A DNA stretch of 24,464 nt from a virus, in the IMG/VR virus record IMGVR_UViG_3300034103_001915, positions 1 to 24,464 of that record; one strand, given 5' to 3'. The notes beneath the pieces were generated by a model. That model made no database searches. It had not been told where the DNA came from and worked only from the letters and a program-made list of their open reading frames with translations. Within the stretch, counting starts at the first letter, position 1, and each line of letters starts with the position of its first letter. Position numbers and translations under genes: made by a program. Below are positions 14,524 through 22,250 of the stretch, in pieces.

Positions 14524-14820
14524 ATGGTAAAGCCAAGCAAGAGGTTGTTCGATTTATTCCTGCGATGTAGCGAACTGGAATGCGTCCTGAGAAACTGGTC
14601 CACTGACGACCAAAAGGCAATGCGCGATTACACCCTCGACGAGTTGATCGGGCTTGCCAGGGAACGACTGGAAGAGTTCCGCGAATCTGGACACGTGCTG
14701 CATGAAGGGCGATTTTCGGACGATCCTGACGAACGTAAGTACTGCCGCGAAGAGATGCGGAAGGTTCAGGTTTGGCTTAAAAAGTCGCAAGCCGAACGCA
14801 ATCAAGTTCAGGTTAGCTAG
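14524..14820 (+). CDS. 98-residue acidic helical protein, first gene of the accessory operon
   Basis: The start is the ATG at 14524, with GGGAG about 9 nt upstream. The protein is charged and helical (LDELIGLARERLEEFRESGH). Its middle carries FSDDPDERKYCREEMRKVQV, and it ends KKSQAERNQVQVS. It has no signal or membrane segment. As the first gene behind a strong promoter it should be expressed early or in the lysogen. Its family and function are unknown. Anti-host or superinfection roles are common for such leading small genes but are not shown here. Confidence 0.75.
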   Translation: MVKPSKRLFDLFLRCSELECVLRNWSTDDQKAMRDYTLDELIGLARERLEEFRESGHVLHEGRFSDDPDERKYCREEMRKVQVWLKKSQAERNQVQVS

Positions 14821-14835
14821 ATTCACCTGCCCTTC

Positions 14836-14864
14836 CGCCGGGTGGGCTCCGGCTTTTCAACAAG
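14836..14864 (+). repeat. Leader hairpin repeat, copy 1
   Basis: GCCGG (14837-14841) and CCGGC (14849-14853) form a short stem followed by TTTT and then CAACAAG, 12 nt before the ATG at 14876. The same element recurs at 15027-15057. It looks like a weak terminator or attenuator placed just before a ribosome site. Confidence 0.75.
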
Positions 14865-14875
14865 GGAGATAGAAG

Positions 14876-15010
14876 ATGGCATTAGTCTACGATGTTTTGC
14901 GTAATGGCGTGTATCAGCGACAGATCGTAGTTGGTAGCAAAGATGAGGCTCAGCGCTGGGTTGATGCTTACATGTCCGGTTGCACGATCACTCTAGCGTA
15001 TAGGTTCTAG
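14876..15010 (+). CDS. 44-residue protein
   Basis: The frame runs from the ATG at 14876 to a TAG at 15008-15010, with AGGGAGA about 6 nt upstream. The product begins MALVYDVLRNGVYQRQIVVG, continues with SKDEAQRWVDAYMSG and ends TITLAYRF. It reads as two beta strands, a helix and a strand. The SKxEAxxW segment also occurs in the next gene's product (SKKEAIEWMN), and both genes are preceded by the same hairpin leader, so they may be duplicates. No function is known. Confidence 0.7.
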   Translation: MALVYDVLRNGVYQRQIVVGSKDEAQRWVDAYMSGCTITLAYRF

Positions 15011-15026
15011 TGCACTAACGCCCAGT

Positions 15027-15057
15027 CGCCGGGATGGGCTCCGGCTTTTTCAACAAG
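15027..15057 (+). repeat. Leader hairpin repeat, copy 2
   Basis: This copy matches copy 1 at 14836 except for one extra A and one extra T. The stem is GCCGG (15028-15032) with CCGGC (15041-15045), followed by five T residues and CAACAAG. It ends 15 nt before the ATG at 15073. Confidence 0.75.
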
Positions 15058-15072
15058 CAAAGGAAACGTAAG

Positions 15073-15288
15073 ATGAGCACAACACGAATCAACACAGTCG
15101 ACAGCCACGGCAAATGGGCAGTAGTTACCGAAAGCCAAGGCACGACAGCCGAGTATTGCATCACATGCTTCGACAGCAAGAAAGAAGCGATCGAATGGAT
15201 GAACGAAGAAGGCGATGCAGGAAACGATGCGGAAGTCATGCTGACAAGCAAGGCTCTCAAAATGTACCCAGATTGCGTTATCCAATAA
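15073..15288 (+). CDS. 71-residue protein with SKxEAxxW motif
   Basis: The start is the ATG at 15073, with AAAGGA about 9 nt upstream. The open frame continues to 15034, but that would begin inside the hairpin repeat. The product begins MSTTRINTVDSHGKWAVVTE, with strands, then FDSKKEAIEWMNEEGD (helix), and ends LKMYPDCVIQ. It is acidic and probably a small alpha/beta cytoplasmic protein. It shares the leader hairpin and the SKxEAxxW segment with the preceding 44-residue protein. The function is unknown. Confidence 0.75.
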   Translation: MSTTRINTVDSHGKWAVVTESQGTTAEYCITCFDSKKEAIEWMNEEGDAGNDAEVMLTSKALKMYPDCVIQ

Positions 15289-15329
15289 TGCTGTGCAGGC
15301 TAGATGCCCCGCAAGGGCAAGGAGAACAA

Positions 15330-15563
15330 ATGAACAGGTTAACGCCGACAATCACACTGTCCGAGTACGAAGCAATCCATCCCGATTACCGGGGAATATG
15401 GACGACCGAACGAACGGATCTTCCTGATTGGGAATCGATCCGAGACCAGTACATCGGCAAACGCACGATGATGGCGGGCGACGGTACTTGTACGCTTTTG
15501 ATCGAGGGGCTTAGCTTTGAGATCGTTGAGGACGGTAAACAACCAGGGGAGGAAGTATCGTGA
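15330..15563 (+). CDS. 77-residue protein of unknown function
   Basis: The start is the ATG at 15330, with AAGGAG 6-7 nt upstream. The longer upstream frame is out of context and overlaps the preceding gene. The product begins MNRLTPTITLSEYEAIHPDY and has an aromatic/acidic middle (GIWTTERTDLPDWESIRDQY). It ends with a strand-rich part (TCTLLIEGLSFEIVEDG). It is followed by a GTGA overlap with the lipoprotein gene at 15560. No family is recognised. Confidence 0.75.
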   Translation: MNRLTPTITLSEYEAIHPDYRGIWTTERTDLPDWESIRDQYIGKRTMMAGDGTCTLLIEGLSFEIVEDGKQPGEEVS

Positions 15564-15709
15564 AAAAATGGATCTTGGTTTTGGCGCTGGCGTTGTCCTG
15601 CGGTTGCGCTGGGCAACGCGCGAGGGTAGTAGTCACGAGGGTCAACGGTGAGCCCTCGGTAAGTTTCGAAATTGAAAGGCAGGAGATTGAACATGTTGCG
15701 AATCGGTAG
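15560..15709 (+). CDS. Tiny lipoprotein (49 residues)
   Basis: The frame starts at the GTG at 15560 in a 4-nt GTGA overlap with the previous gene, with GGGAGG about 7-8 nt upstream. The first residues MKKWILVLALALSCGCAG are a classic lipoprotein signal: two Lys, a hydrophobic core, and a lipobox-like LSC or SCGC ending in cysteine 14 or 16. After processing only about 33-36 residues remain (RARVVVTRVNGEPSVSFEIE and a short helix). Phage lipoproteins of this size include outer-membrane spanins and superinfection-exclusion proteins such as Cor or Llp. Its end overlaps the next gene by 17 nt. Lipidation is predicted, and the role is unknown. Confidence 0.7.
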   Translation: MKKWILVLALALSCGCAGQRARVVVTRVNGEPSVSFEIERQEIEHVANR

Positions 15710-16232
15710 TTTGGTTACGGTGGTCAGGATGGGCAAGGATGGTGAGTGGTTTGTTCCGAACTTTGAAGAAGACTCAAATACAGGGACAGTCATTGCAATC
15801 GAATTGGATGATTGCGACGGATACGACAGGGTTGAGTCTCTGACGATCCGGTGGAACAATGGCAAGGTCGAGTCAACGCAACCAGAAGGCGATGATTCCC
15901 AAGGACCGTGGGAGATCGCGGACGCAACGCCGCAACTGTACGCCAACTTGTACCTACATGATCGCGAGTATGGCGGACCCGAGGAAGGTGGTTGGTGGTA
16001 TGATACCTACACGCCTATCGATGGCGATTGGATGACCGAACCGCCTCAATACGGTCACTTTCCGACTGTACATGAGGCTGAGAAAGCGATGGAAAAGCTA
16101 ACACCATGGTGCGAGGAGGAAAACAAGTCGCGCCGTTCACCTTCATCTATGGCGTCTGAAGGGCATTTTGTAGCTCGGCTGGAATCTTGGCCAGCAGAGC
16201 CAAGCCCATCTCGCAGACCGTACTACTGTTAA
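15693..16232 (+). CDS. 179-residue protein, last gene of the accessory operon
   Basis: The start is the ATG at 15693, with AGGAGA 7 nt upstream. A TTG at 15672 is less likely. The N-terminal part (MLRIGSLVTVVRMGKDGEWF, then GTVIAIELDDC) looks like a small beta-barrel. The middle is rich in Trp, Tyr, Gly and acidic residues (EEGGWWYDTYTPIDGDW). A helical part follows (VHEAEKAMEKLTPWCEEE). The last 35 residues are basic and probably disordered. It overlaps the lipoprotein gene by 17 nt and is followed by a terminator-like hairpin. I do not recognise a family. Confidence 0.72.
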   Translation: MLRIGSLVTVVRMGKDGEWFVPNFEEDSNTGTVIAIELDDCDGYDRVESLTIRWNNGKVESTQPEGDDSQGPWEIADATPQLYANLYLHDREYGGPEEGGWWYDTYTPIDGDWMTEPPQYGHFPTVHEAEKAMEKLTPWCEEENKSRRSPSSMASEGHFVARLESWPAEPSPSRRPYYC

Positions 16233-16250
16233 GTACAATCTCAAGAACCT

Positions 16251-16313
16251 CCACCCTCCCCGTGCAGCCCTAAGCAAGCTGTGGCGCAAGCCTCCTCGGG
16301 GGGGTGGGCTTTT
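16251..16313 (+). terminator. Likely intrinsic terminator of the rightward operon
   Basis: A C-rich arm at 16251-16260 can pair with the G-rich arm 16298-16307, with an A-T and a G-U pair and a long structured loop. A shorter AAGCC/GGCTT stem (about 16288-16311) uses the same 3' side. A TTTT run follows at 16310-16313. It lies 19 nt after the last stop codon of the operon. Confidence 0.55.
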
Positions 16314-16414
16314 CTCACTAAATCGCGATGCAAATTGAATCCATCCCGATTTCTCCTTTGGGGGCATTTTTTAACATTGCCGTTTTGTAATTTTCCCTTT
16401 GGACTCTAGTGGCC

Positions 16415-16463
16415 GTGGGTGTAGGGGAGGGAGCCTAAGCGGACTCCCCGTAACCCCACCCAC
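16415..16463. repeat. Imperfect long hairpin between converging operons
   Basis: GTGGGTG (16415-16421) pairs with CACCCAC (16457-16463), and GGGGAG (16424-16429) pairs with CTCCCC (16444-16449). The internal loops are short, and there is no T run on either side. It may limit read-through or protect RNA ends. Confidence 0.5.
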
Positions 16464-16500
16464 GTAAGTCCATCGGGGACGATTCGGACCACTTGTTTTC

Positions 16501-16557
16501 GACCTGTTCCCAGATCAAAAAACCCTTAAGGGGGAACAGGTGTTTTGGGAACAGGTC
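16501..16557 (-). terminator. Alternative-stem hairpin at the end of the replication operon
   Basis: GACCTGTTCCC (16501-16511) is a perfect inverted copy of GGGAACAGGTC (16547-16557), and a second GGGAACAGGT lies at 16532-16541. One arm can therefore pair with either of two others. Read leftward, a short CCC-TTAA-GGG stem is followed by TTTTTT (16522-16517), as in an intrinsic terminator. The 16547 copy overlaps the stop codon of the primase gene. Confidence 0.5.
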
Positions 16558-18451
16558 AAACCGTGATCAAGTGCCACTGTTTTGACCCCCTTTTTCCGGT
16601 CTCAAAAGCGATCAAATTTTCGTAAGCCAAGGCCTCCAAAATCGACGTCAAATCGCTCTTCCTGACCTTCAATTCACGCTGGAGGTCCGAAGTGCTAACG
16701 GCGGGATTTCCGCCAATAGCCTCTAGCAATCTCTCCCTCAGATCGGTGACTTCGTCCTCTTTTTCTACCTCCGTTTTGGCCTTCTTGGCGGCCTTCTCAA
16801 GCTCGTCAAATTCGGTCGGGGAACGTAGTGTGGATTGCCAAGTCCGGTGTGGGTAAACGCCGTCGAAGGCCTCTAAAATGTTCAGGCCTTGGTGGCCGGC
16901 GGACCCGCCCCAAGAGAACCAAACTTTGTGGTTTCCGTCCTGCTTGTAGGCCTCTCGTCGCTTCAAAAGAAGAAATTGGCGGGCAAATTCGGCCATCCCG
17001 CTTTGAGACAGATCCTCAAGTTCGGGGGCTTCGCTGTAGGTTCTTCCGGTCTTTCGGAAGTGGTGCAACAGAATCAAGGTGATCCCGGCTCGGTGGATCC
17101 GTTCGGCAATCAGCTCGAGCTTTTCTCCCATCGCGTAGATATTGCTGGCCGCTTCGCCGGCTCGAAGTGATCGGTAAAGGGGGTCGATGAAAACCGTGTC
17201 AATTTCCTTGTACCGAAGCTCTTCGATCAAGTCGTCGACACACTTTTGATTGTCCAACTTAGGCAGCTTGAAGCCGATTTCCAGCCGATCAAGCTGGCGG
17301 GCTTGGATCCCACGGGCTTCGGCAATGGCCCTTATCGTGGTTTGGAGCGTACTTTCGCCGGACTCCCCGGAAATGATCATACAAGGCCTTGGGTTCGGTA
17401 CGGCGAATTTCCCGAGGAATGGCGTCCCCGTCACAATGCTGACCGCCATGTCCAAGGCAATTGACGTTTTGAGCGTTTTGGAGGGCCCACCGATCACCAT
17501 CGGCTCGTTGGCCACCATGAAGCCGTCGATAATGAAAGTCCGTTCAATCGTCTTGTGGAACAGCTCTTCGCCGGTAATTGCCCTCGTTTGGTACTTGTGC
17601 GGGTCGAAGCCGTTGGCCTGGGCTAGACGCTCGAGAAACTTGATTGTGCAGAGTTGGCCGGACTCCCGCTTGAACGAGTCCCACTTGTATTCGCACTCTC
17701 GCTCCGAGTACTTGGGTGAACTGCTCGACCACTCCTTCCACCGTTCAAGCATTCGGGCTGATGAATCGCACCAGTGGAGGGCCATGCCGACCTTGATCCA
17801 TTCGTGATAATCGTCGGCAATATCTTCGTGGATGTGGTCTAGGAACTGTAAGGCTTTGTCCACGTCATCGTTTAGCGGGTCTATCTTGGTCACGTCATAG
17901 ACGGGATCCGTGAGCATGGTTTGGAGCGCGTAGAGGCCTTCCCGTTGCCCGGTTATCTCTTTAGATTCCCCCACCCGTTGTCCGGTGATCGTGAAATAAC
18001 GGTTGGTCGTGGCTCCGTCGTAAAGCTCAACACCCTTCTTGTGGCTTATGGAGTCAAGGTTCGGGTTGAGCTTCCCCGCCGCTATGAGCTTTACGCCTGT
18101 CCCGCTCGGAGACTGCTCGGCGTAGGTGGGGAGCATTCCAAGAACCATCTTGGCTTGGTTGGTGAGGGTCTCGCCATGGATGCAATCGTCCAAGTCGATC
18201 CCGACCATGCCTTCAGGGAGGACGATACCGATCCCATCGAAGTCACCAACGGCGTGGGCCATGAAGGCTTCGTTGAAGCTGGTCCACGTCTCCGGGTTGG
18301 CCGTTGATGCCGCGCGGCCGTTGGTCTGCTTTGGTGGCTTGTCCCAAGATCCGTTTCGGTGTTCCCACTTCCAAACAAGCCATCGATCCATGGCCTTGAG
18401 TGATTGCGGGATGTTGTTGGGGTTAACGTCAATTCGGGTTGGCTTGTTCAT
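16556..18451 (-). CDS. Primase-polymerase/helicase fusion protein
   Basis: The start is the ATG at 18451, with AAGGA 7 nt upstream, giving 631 residues. Residues about 1-180 are an archaeo-eukaryotic-type primase-polymerase domain with metal ligands in GIDLDDC (84-90), SPSGTGVKL (114-122) and VELYD...RYFTITG (141-157). Residues about 195-282 match a primase C-terminal (PriCT-2-like) domain with DYHEWIKVGMALHW. A RecA/AAA-type helicase follows, with Walker A GGPSKTLKTS (321-330), Walker B TVFIDPLYR (419-427) and LLHHFRK (461-467). A winged-helix domain ends the protein (568-631). It would prime and unwind phage DNA. The start overlaps the SNF2 helicase gene by 23 nt. Confidence 0.9.
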   Translation of the reverse strand: MNKPTRIDVNPNNIPQSLKAMDRWLVWKWEHRNGSWDKPPKQTNGRAASTANPETWTSFNEAFMAHAVGDFDGIGIVLPEGMVGIDLDDCIHGETLTNQAKMVLGMLPTYAEQSPSGTGVKLIAAGKLNPNLDSISHKKGVELYDGATTNRYFTITGQRVGESKEITGQREGLYALQTMLTDPVYDVTKIDPLNDDVDKALQFLDHIHEDIADDYHEWIKVGMALHWCDSSARMLERWKEWSSSSPKYSERECEYKWDSFKRESGQLCTIKFLERLAQANGFDPHKYQTRAITGEELFHKTIERTFIIDGFMVANEPMVIGGPSKTLKTSIALDMAVSIVTGTPFLGKFAVPNPRPCMIISGESGESTLQTTIRAIAEARGIQARQLDRLEIGFKLPKLDNQKCVDDLIEELRYKEIDTVFIDPLYRSLRAGEAASNIYAMGEKLELIAERIHRAGITLILLHHFRKTGRTYSEAPELEDLSQSGMAEFARQFLLLKRREAYKQDGNHKVWFSWGGSAGHQGLNILEAFDGVYPHRTWQSTLRSPTEFDELEKAAKKAKTEVEKEDEVTDLRERLLEAIGGNPAVSTSDLQRELKVRKSDLTSILEALAYENLIAFETGKRGSKQWHLITV

Positions 18452-19835
18452 CGCTTTCCTTGTACGTCTTAAGAGCTTCAAGGAAAGACTTTTGAGAGCG
18501 ATCCTTTGACTCGATACGATCCTTTACCGCCACGTCGACCGTCCTAGTCGCCAATATCCTGTGAACTCGCACTTGTCCCGTGACCCCTTGGCGGTGGATT
18601 CGGGCGTTGAGCTGCAAATAGACTTCCAAGTCATCGGTAAGGCCCATCCAAGCAATGTCACGCCCGGGCCCGGCTTGCATATTGACACCGTGGGAAATCG
18701 CTTGCGGCTGAACGGCCAAGATGGGGATACTTCCTTGGTTCCACTTCTCCACAATCGAATCCGTTTCCTTGGCGTTCACAGTCCCATCGATGTAAGCAAT
18801 TTTTCCAAAAGCGGTTTTGAGCCGTTCAAGGTCATGCTTGTATTGAAAAGCAATCAAGACCGGCTTTCCGTTCAACTCTTCCACAAGGTCTTTGATAGCT
18901 TCGACCTTGGCCGTGTGGATGTGGTGGACCGTTTTGTCCGCGTCATAAAGGCCACCATTAGCCAACTGCTTGCAAGCGAGATACTTCGACCCCGCATTCA
19001 AAGGGGTGAATGTCCCTGCATTCTCAAGCTCAAGAAACATTTTTCGTTCCAAGGTCTTGTAGTCCTTGAAAACATCCGGCGGGAGGTCCACCCACACGTC
19101 GTTGACCAAAAGGCTTGGTAGGTCCAAGTGATCCGCCGCGTCCATCCGAAGACAAGCATGGGCGATCAAGCTTTCAATCTCTTCCTTGGATCCCTTCAGA
19201 GGGATCCTTTCGTAGCCACTGAAGCCGCCGCGATAAAAGTACCGCTCTTGGAATCTGCTGATAGCTGTTCCAAGGGTCTCCCCTTGGTCGACAATGAACA
19301 TTTGTGAGAACAGGTCTTCGATGCTCCTGGGGCTCGGCGTTCCGGTGAGGATCAAGCGTCGTTGGAAGTCGGGGATCAATTTCTTCAGTGCCTTGGTACG
19401 CTTTGCGCCCCATTGCTTGAACTTGCTCGACTCGTCGACCACTAACGTTTGGAAGTCCAGCGTCTTGAGCTTGAAATGGCAGGCCAACCACTCGACCCCC
19501 TCGGGGTTGATCAAGTAAATATCCGCCGGGGTGGCCAAGGCCTTCAATCGCTGCGTGGGCGTACCGTGAATGATGCTGACCTTGAAGTCTTGGAACTGAT
19601 CCCACTTCATGACTTCCCTTGGCCAAACGGAATAGACCACCCGCAAAGGTGCAATGATTAGGGTTTTTTGGGAAAGCCCTAGGATCTTCAAGAGCCGAAG
19701 CCAAGCCAACGTAATCGACGTTTTCCCAAGGCCTGGATCCAAGAAGAATGCCCCGCCTTGTTGGCCATCGATGACGGTCCTTTGGATAAGCCATTCCAAG
19801 GCGTAAATTTGGTATTCATGGGGCACAAACTTCAC
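18429..19835 (-). CDS. SNF2/superfamily 2 DNA helicase-like ATPase
   Basis: The start is a GTG at 19835 in a GTGA overlap with the nuclease gene, with AAGGGG 8 nt upstream, giving 468 residues. Motif I is DPGLGKTS (33-40), motif II is VVDESSKFK (132-140) and motif III is LTGTPSPRS (163-171). The second RecA-like lobe ends with motif VI QLNARIHRQGVTGQV. The length and lack of extra domains match the short SNF2-type proteins of phage replication cassettes. It should be an ATP-driven DNA translocase aiding replication or recombination. Co-translation with VRR-NUC suggests that they act together. Confidence 0.92.
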   Translation of the reverse strand: MKFVPHEYQIYALEWLIQRTVIDGQQGGAFFLDPGLGKTSITLAWLRLLKILGLSQKTLIIAPLRVVYSVWPREVMKWDQFQDFKVSIIHGTPTQRLKALATPADIYLINPEGVEWLACHFKLKTLDFQTLVVDESSKFKQWGAKRTKALKKLIPDFQRRLILTGTPSPRSIEDLFSQMFIVDQGETLGTAISRFQERYFYRGGFSGYERIPLKGSKEEIESLIAHACLRMDAADHLDLPSLLVNDVWVDLPPDVFKDYKTLERKMFLELENAGTFTPLNAGSKYLACKQLANGGLYDADKTVHHIHTAKVEAIKDLVEELNGKPVLIAFQYKHDLERLKTAFGKIAYIDGTVNAKETDSIVEKWNQGSIPILAVQPQAISHGVNMQAGPGRDIAWMGLTDDLEVYLQLNARIHRQGVTGQVRVHRILATRTVDVAVKDRIESKDRSQKSFLEALKTYKESDEQANPN

Positions 19836-20119
19836 TTTGTATTCCCCTTCAATACTGTGTTAAGTGTCCATTCGGCCACCGCCACGCTATCAATAACAGC
19901 CACGTAAAAGCCGAGCTTCCGAAGCCGTTCGATCCATTCCTCTTGGGCCGGACGAAGCTTCCCGCCGGGTGCCTTAAATTCGATGAAGAACATCCCTCGA
20001 GGTGTTAGTACCGTTCGATCTGGAAAGCCGTTTTTGCCATCGATGCGAAGCTTTAGGGCGTAACACCCTTTGGACTCGGCATAGGCCACGAAGGCCTTTT
20101 CAATGCCGGCTTCCGTCAT
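19832..20119 (-). CDS. VRR-NUC domain nuclease
   Basis: The 95-residue protein is a stand-alone VRR-NUC nuclease. Its PD-(D/E)xK centre is GFPDRTV (Pro33-Asp34), then FFIEFKAPGG (Glu47, Lys49), followed by the conserved KLRPAQEEW (Gln59). The N-terminal MTEAGIEKAFVAYAESKGC helix is typical of the family. Such phage proteins cut branched DNA. The start overlaps the polymerase stop as ATGA, and its own stop overlaps the SNF2-helicase start as GTGA, so polymerase, nuclease and helicase form one coupled unit. Confidence 0.93.
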   Translation of the reverse strand: MTEAGIEKAFVAYAESKGCYALKLRIDGKNGFPDRTVLTPRGMFFIEFKAPGGKLRPAQEEWIERLRKLGFYVAVIDSVAVAEWTLNTVLKGNTK

Positions 20120-22230
20120 TTCCGATACCTTTCCGCAACAAAACCTTCAACCGCAATCGGGCAACCACGCCCCCACGTCGGTACGGCACTCATCAGCATT
20201 TCAAACTCACTTAAATGCCACTCGGGTTGGTCGGGCACCTCGCACAAAATTTCATCGTGGATAGTCGCAATGATCGGGTATCCACTGGCTTCGACTCGGA
20301 GCATCGCTTCGGCCAAGAAGTCCCGAGCCACCGCTTGAGTCACGTTCTCTACAAGTTTTCCACCGTATGTCCTGGTGGGTGACCATTTCCGTGTTGTGCT
20401 ATCGACCGCCATGTATTCGATCTGGTCGATGTAAATGGGATCCATTCGCCCTAGCTCCATACGCAAAAGGCCTGACGCTGAAGCTGCCACCCGCGTTGGC
20501 ACTATGCATTCTTCAAAAAAAGTCCCATTGTGTTCACCTACTTCGATCCCCATGTCCTCAAGTCGGGTCCGCTCTTCGGGAGGGCCGTAGATGGTTCCTG
20601 TGTATCCGTCCGACCAAGGGGCTTGCACTTGCACAAGCTTTGGAGTTCGATAGTGAAGCTTTCGTCCACTCGGCAATTGGATGCGAAGCCAATCTTTCGA
20701 GCTTGTCACTTCAAGGAACCCAACTCTGTGGGGTTCCCCGCTGCGAATCGCACCGATACACGCTGTATTTAGGTTTGACCAAAAATTCTTGATCGATGGG
20801 TTGGTTTGCCGGTATGTCTTAACCACCAGCTTGGCCATCTGCATGTCCAACGTAACCTTGGCCATGATCGCGCAAGCATCGCGGAACGATTGAGCCCCCA
20901 TGCCATAGCCAAGGCCAAGGATAGCCGTCTTGCCGACGTGCCGTTGGACCTTGGTAACGTCGCTGACGTCCACCGAATAGATTTTGGCCGCCATGACCTT
21001 GTAGACGTCACCGCCACCGGCAAAGGTGTCAAGTAGCTCTTGCTCTCCCGCCAGCCAAGCAAGAACCCGGGCTTCGATAGCCGCAAAGTCACAAGCCAAA
21101 AGCTTATTTCCCTTCTCAGCCCGAATGAACGAACGTAGCGAACTGCTCAAGGCCGCCATTGGCGACCCGAACAAGGGCCCAAAGACTTTGGGATCCCGCC
21201 CCGCTATGAGCCGGTGAACCAACTCGATTTCCTTGGGCGTCAATGTCCCTCGGGGGAAGTTCTGGATCTGGATCCCAGCCCCAGCCCATCGCCCCGTGGC
21301 CGCCCCGTGGTAGACCAAGTTACCCCGTACTCTCCCATCCGTTTCGCATCGCGCCAAAATGCTTTTTAGCTTCGCCGTCGATGCCAAGGCCGTGTCTTGT
21401 CGAATCTGAAGCACTTCCAACACGTCTTCGGGAAGCTCCTTGGTCATCCACTCCCGAACCGTCTCCGCCGTCAAGTCAGGCACCACCTTTCCGGTTCGGT
21501 CAAAGATCCACCGCCGCATGGCCTCCACTTGCTTCGGTGTCGTTACACTTCCGCCTGTAAGCTTGGCAAGCCTGCGTTCGGATTGTGCGTAATGCTCACT
21601 TAGCACCGCCAAAGCATCTCGGACCCCGTGTACGTCGACCGGTATCCCCCGAAGGTTAATCCGCTGGTCCAGCTTCCATAGCTCCAACTCTCGCTTCTCT
21701 AGCCCGGGTATCGCCTTGCTCAAAGCGACTTCGGCGCGTACGTCCTGCTTGCAATACTCGTAGAGCTTCAAGAGTCGGTGACGGTCGTTGTCAAAGTGAC
21801 CCGATGAAAGCGGCTTGCAAAGCCTGAGCATGACCTTTCGTCCCTCGGCGTCTTTCTTGATCGGTAGGCCAAGGGCTGCCGCTGCGTCGGCCAAGGATCT
21901 TGGAAGCCCAAGAGCCGAACACGCCGCTAAAGTGCATCGCCATTGGCATTCAGGAACGTCCGGCCAACCGAAGCTTTCGTGGCATATCCAACGCCATATC
22001 TGACGCTCAAAGCCAGCATTGTGAGCCTCGATCAATTCGCCCATCTGGATGGAGATCAAGAGGTCTTTGGGGGGCTCATCACCCGGTACCCAAAAGCCCA
22101 TGTCGTGCTTGGGACTACCATCCCAATAGGCCAAACAAAGGATTTCGGTAGAAGGATCCCTCGCGTAGACTCCTGCACCGCAATCCGATAGGTCCACCCT
22201 GGATCGCGTTTCGAAGTCAATCGTGATCAT
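20116..22230 (-). CDS. Phage family A DNA polymerase with 3'-5' exonuclease
   Basis: The start is the ATG at 22230, 6 nt after AAAGG, giving 704 residues. The frame remains open to 22299, but that part runs into the tRNA-like element. The exonuclease domain has DFE (Asp5, Glu7), HNAGFE (70-75) and YCKQDVRAE (159-167). The polymerase domain has motif A ACDFAAIEARV (Asp381), motif B RHVGKTAILGLGYG (Arg430, Lys434, Leu438, Tyr442) and motif C HDE (658-660). Leu438 stands where E. coli Pol I has Phe762. A region of about 70 residues before YMAVD (533-605) looks longer than usual. It copies phage DNA together with the SSB, nuclease and helicases around it. Confidence 0.95.
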   Translation of the reverse strand: MITIDFETRSRVDLSDCGAGVYARDPSTEILCLAYWDGSPKHDMGFWVPGDEPPKDLLISIQMGELIEAHNAGFERQIWRWICHESFGWPDVPECQWRCTLAACSALGLPRSLADAAAALGLPIKKDAEGRKVMLRLCKPLSSGHFDNDRHRLLKLYEYCKQDVRAEVALSKAIPGLEKRELELWKLDQRINLRGIPVDVHGVRDALAVLSEHYAQSERRLAKLTGGSVTTPKQVEAMRRWIFDRTGKVVPDLTAETVREWMTKELPEDVLEVLQIRQDTALASTAKLKSILARCETDGRVRGNLVYHGAATGRWAGAGIQIQNFPRGTLTPKEIELVHRLIAGRDPKVFGPLFGSPMAALSSSLRSFIRAEKGNKLLACDFAAIEARVLAWLAGEQELLDTFAGGGDVYKVMAAKIYSVDVSDVTKVQRHVGKTAILGLGYGMGAQSFRDACAIMAKVTLDMQMAKLVVKTYRQTNPSIKNFWSNLNTACIGAIRSGEPHRVGFLEVTSSKDWLRIQLPSGRKLHYRTPKLVQVQAPWSDGYTGTIYGPPEERTRLEDMGIEVGEHNGTFFEECIVPTRVAASASGLLRMELGRMDPIYIDQIEYMAVDSTTRKWSPTRTYGGKLVENVTQAVARDFLAEAMLRVEASGYPIIATIHDEILCEVPDQPEWHLSEFEMLMSAVPTWGRGCPIAVEGFVAERYRK

Positions 22231-22250
22231 GTGCATCCTTTCAAAGAAAA

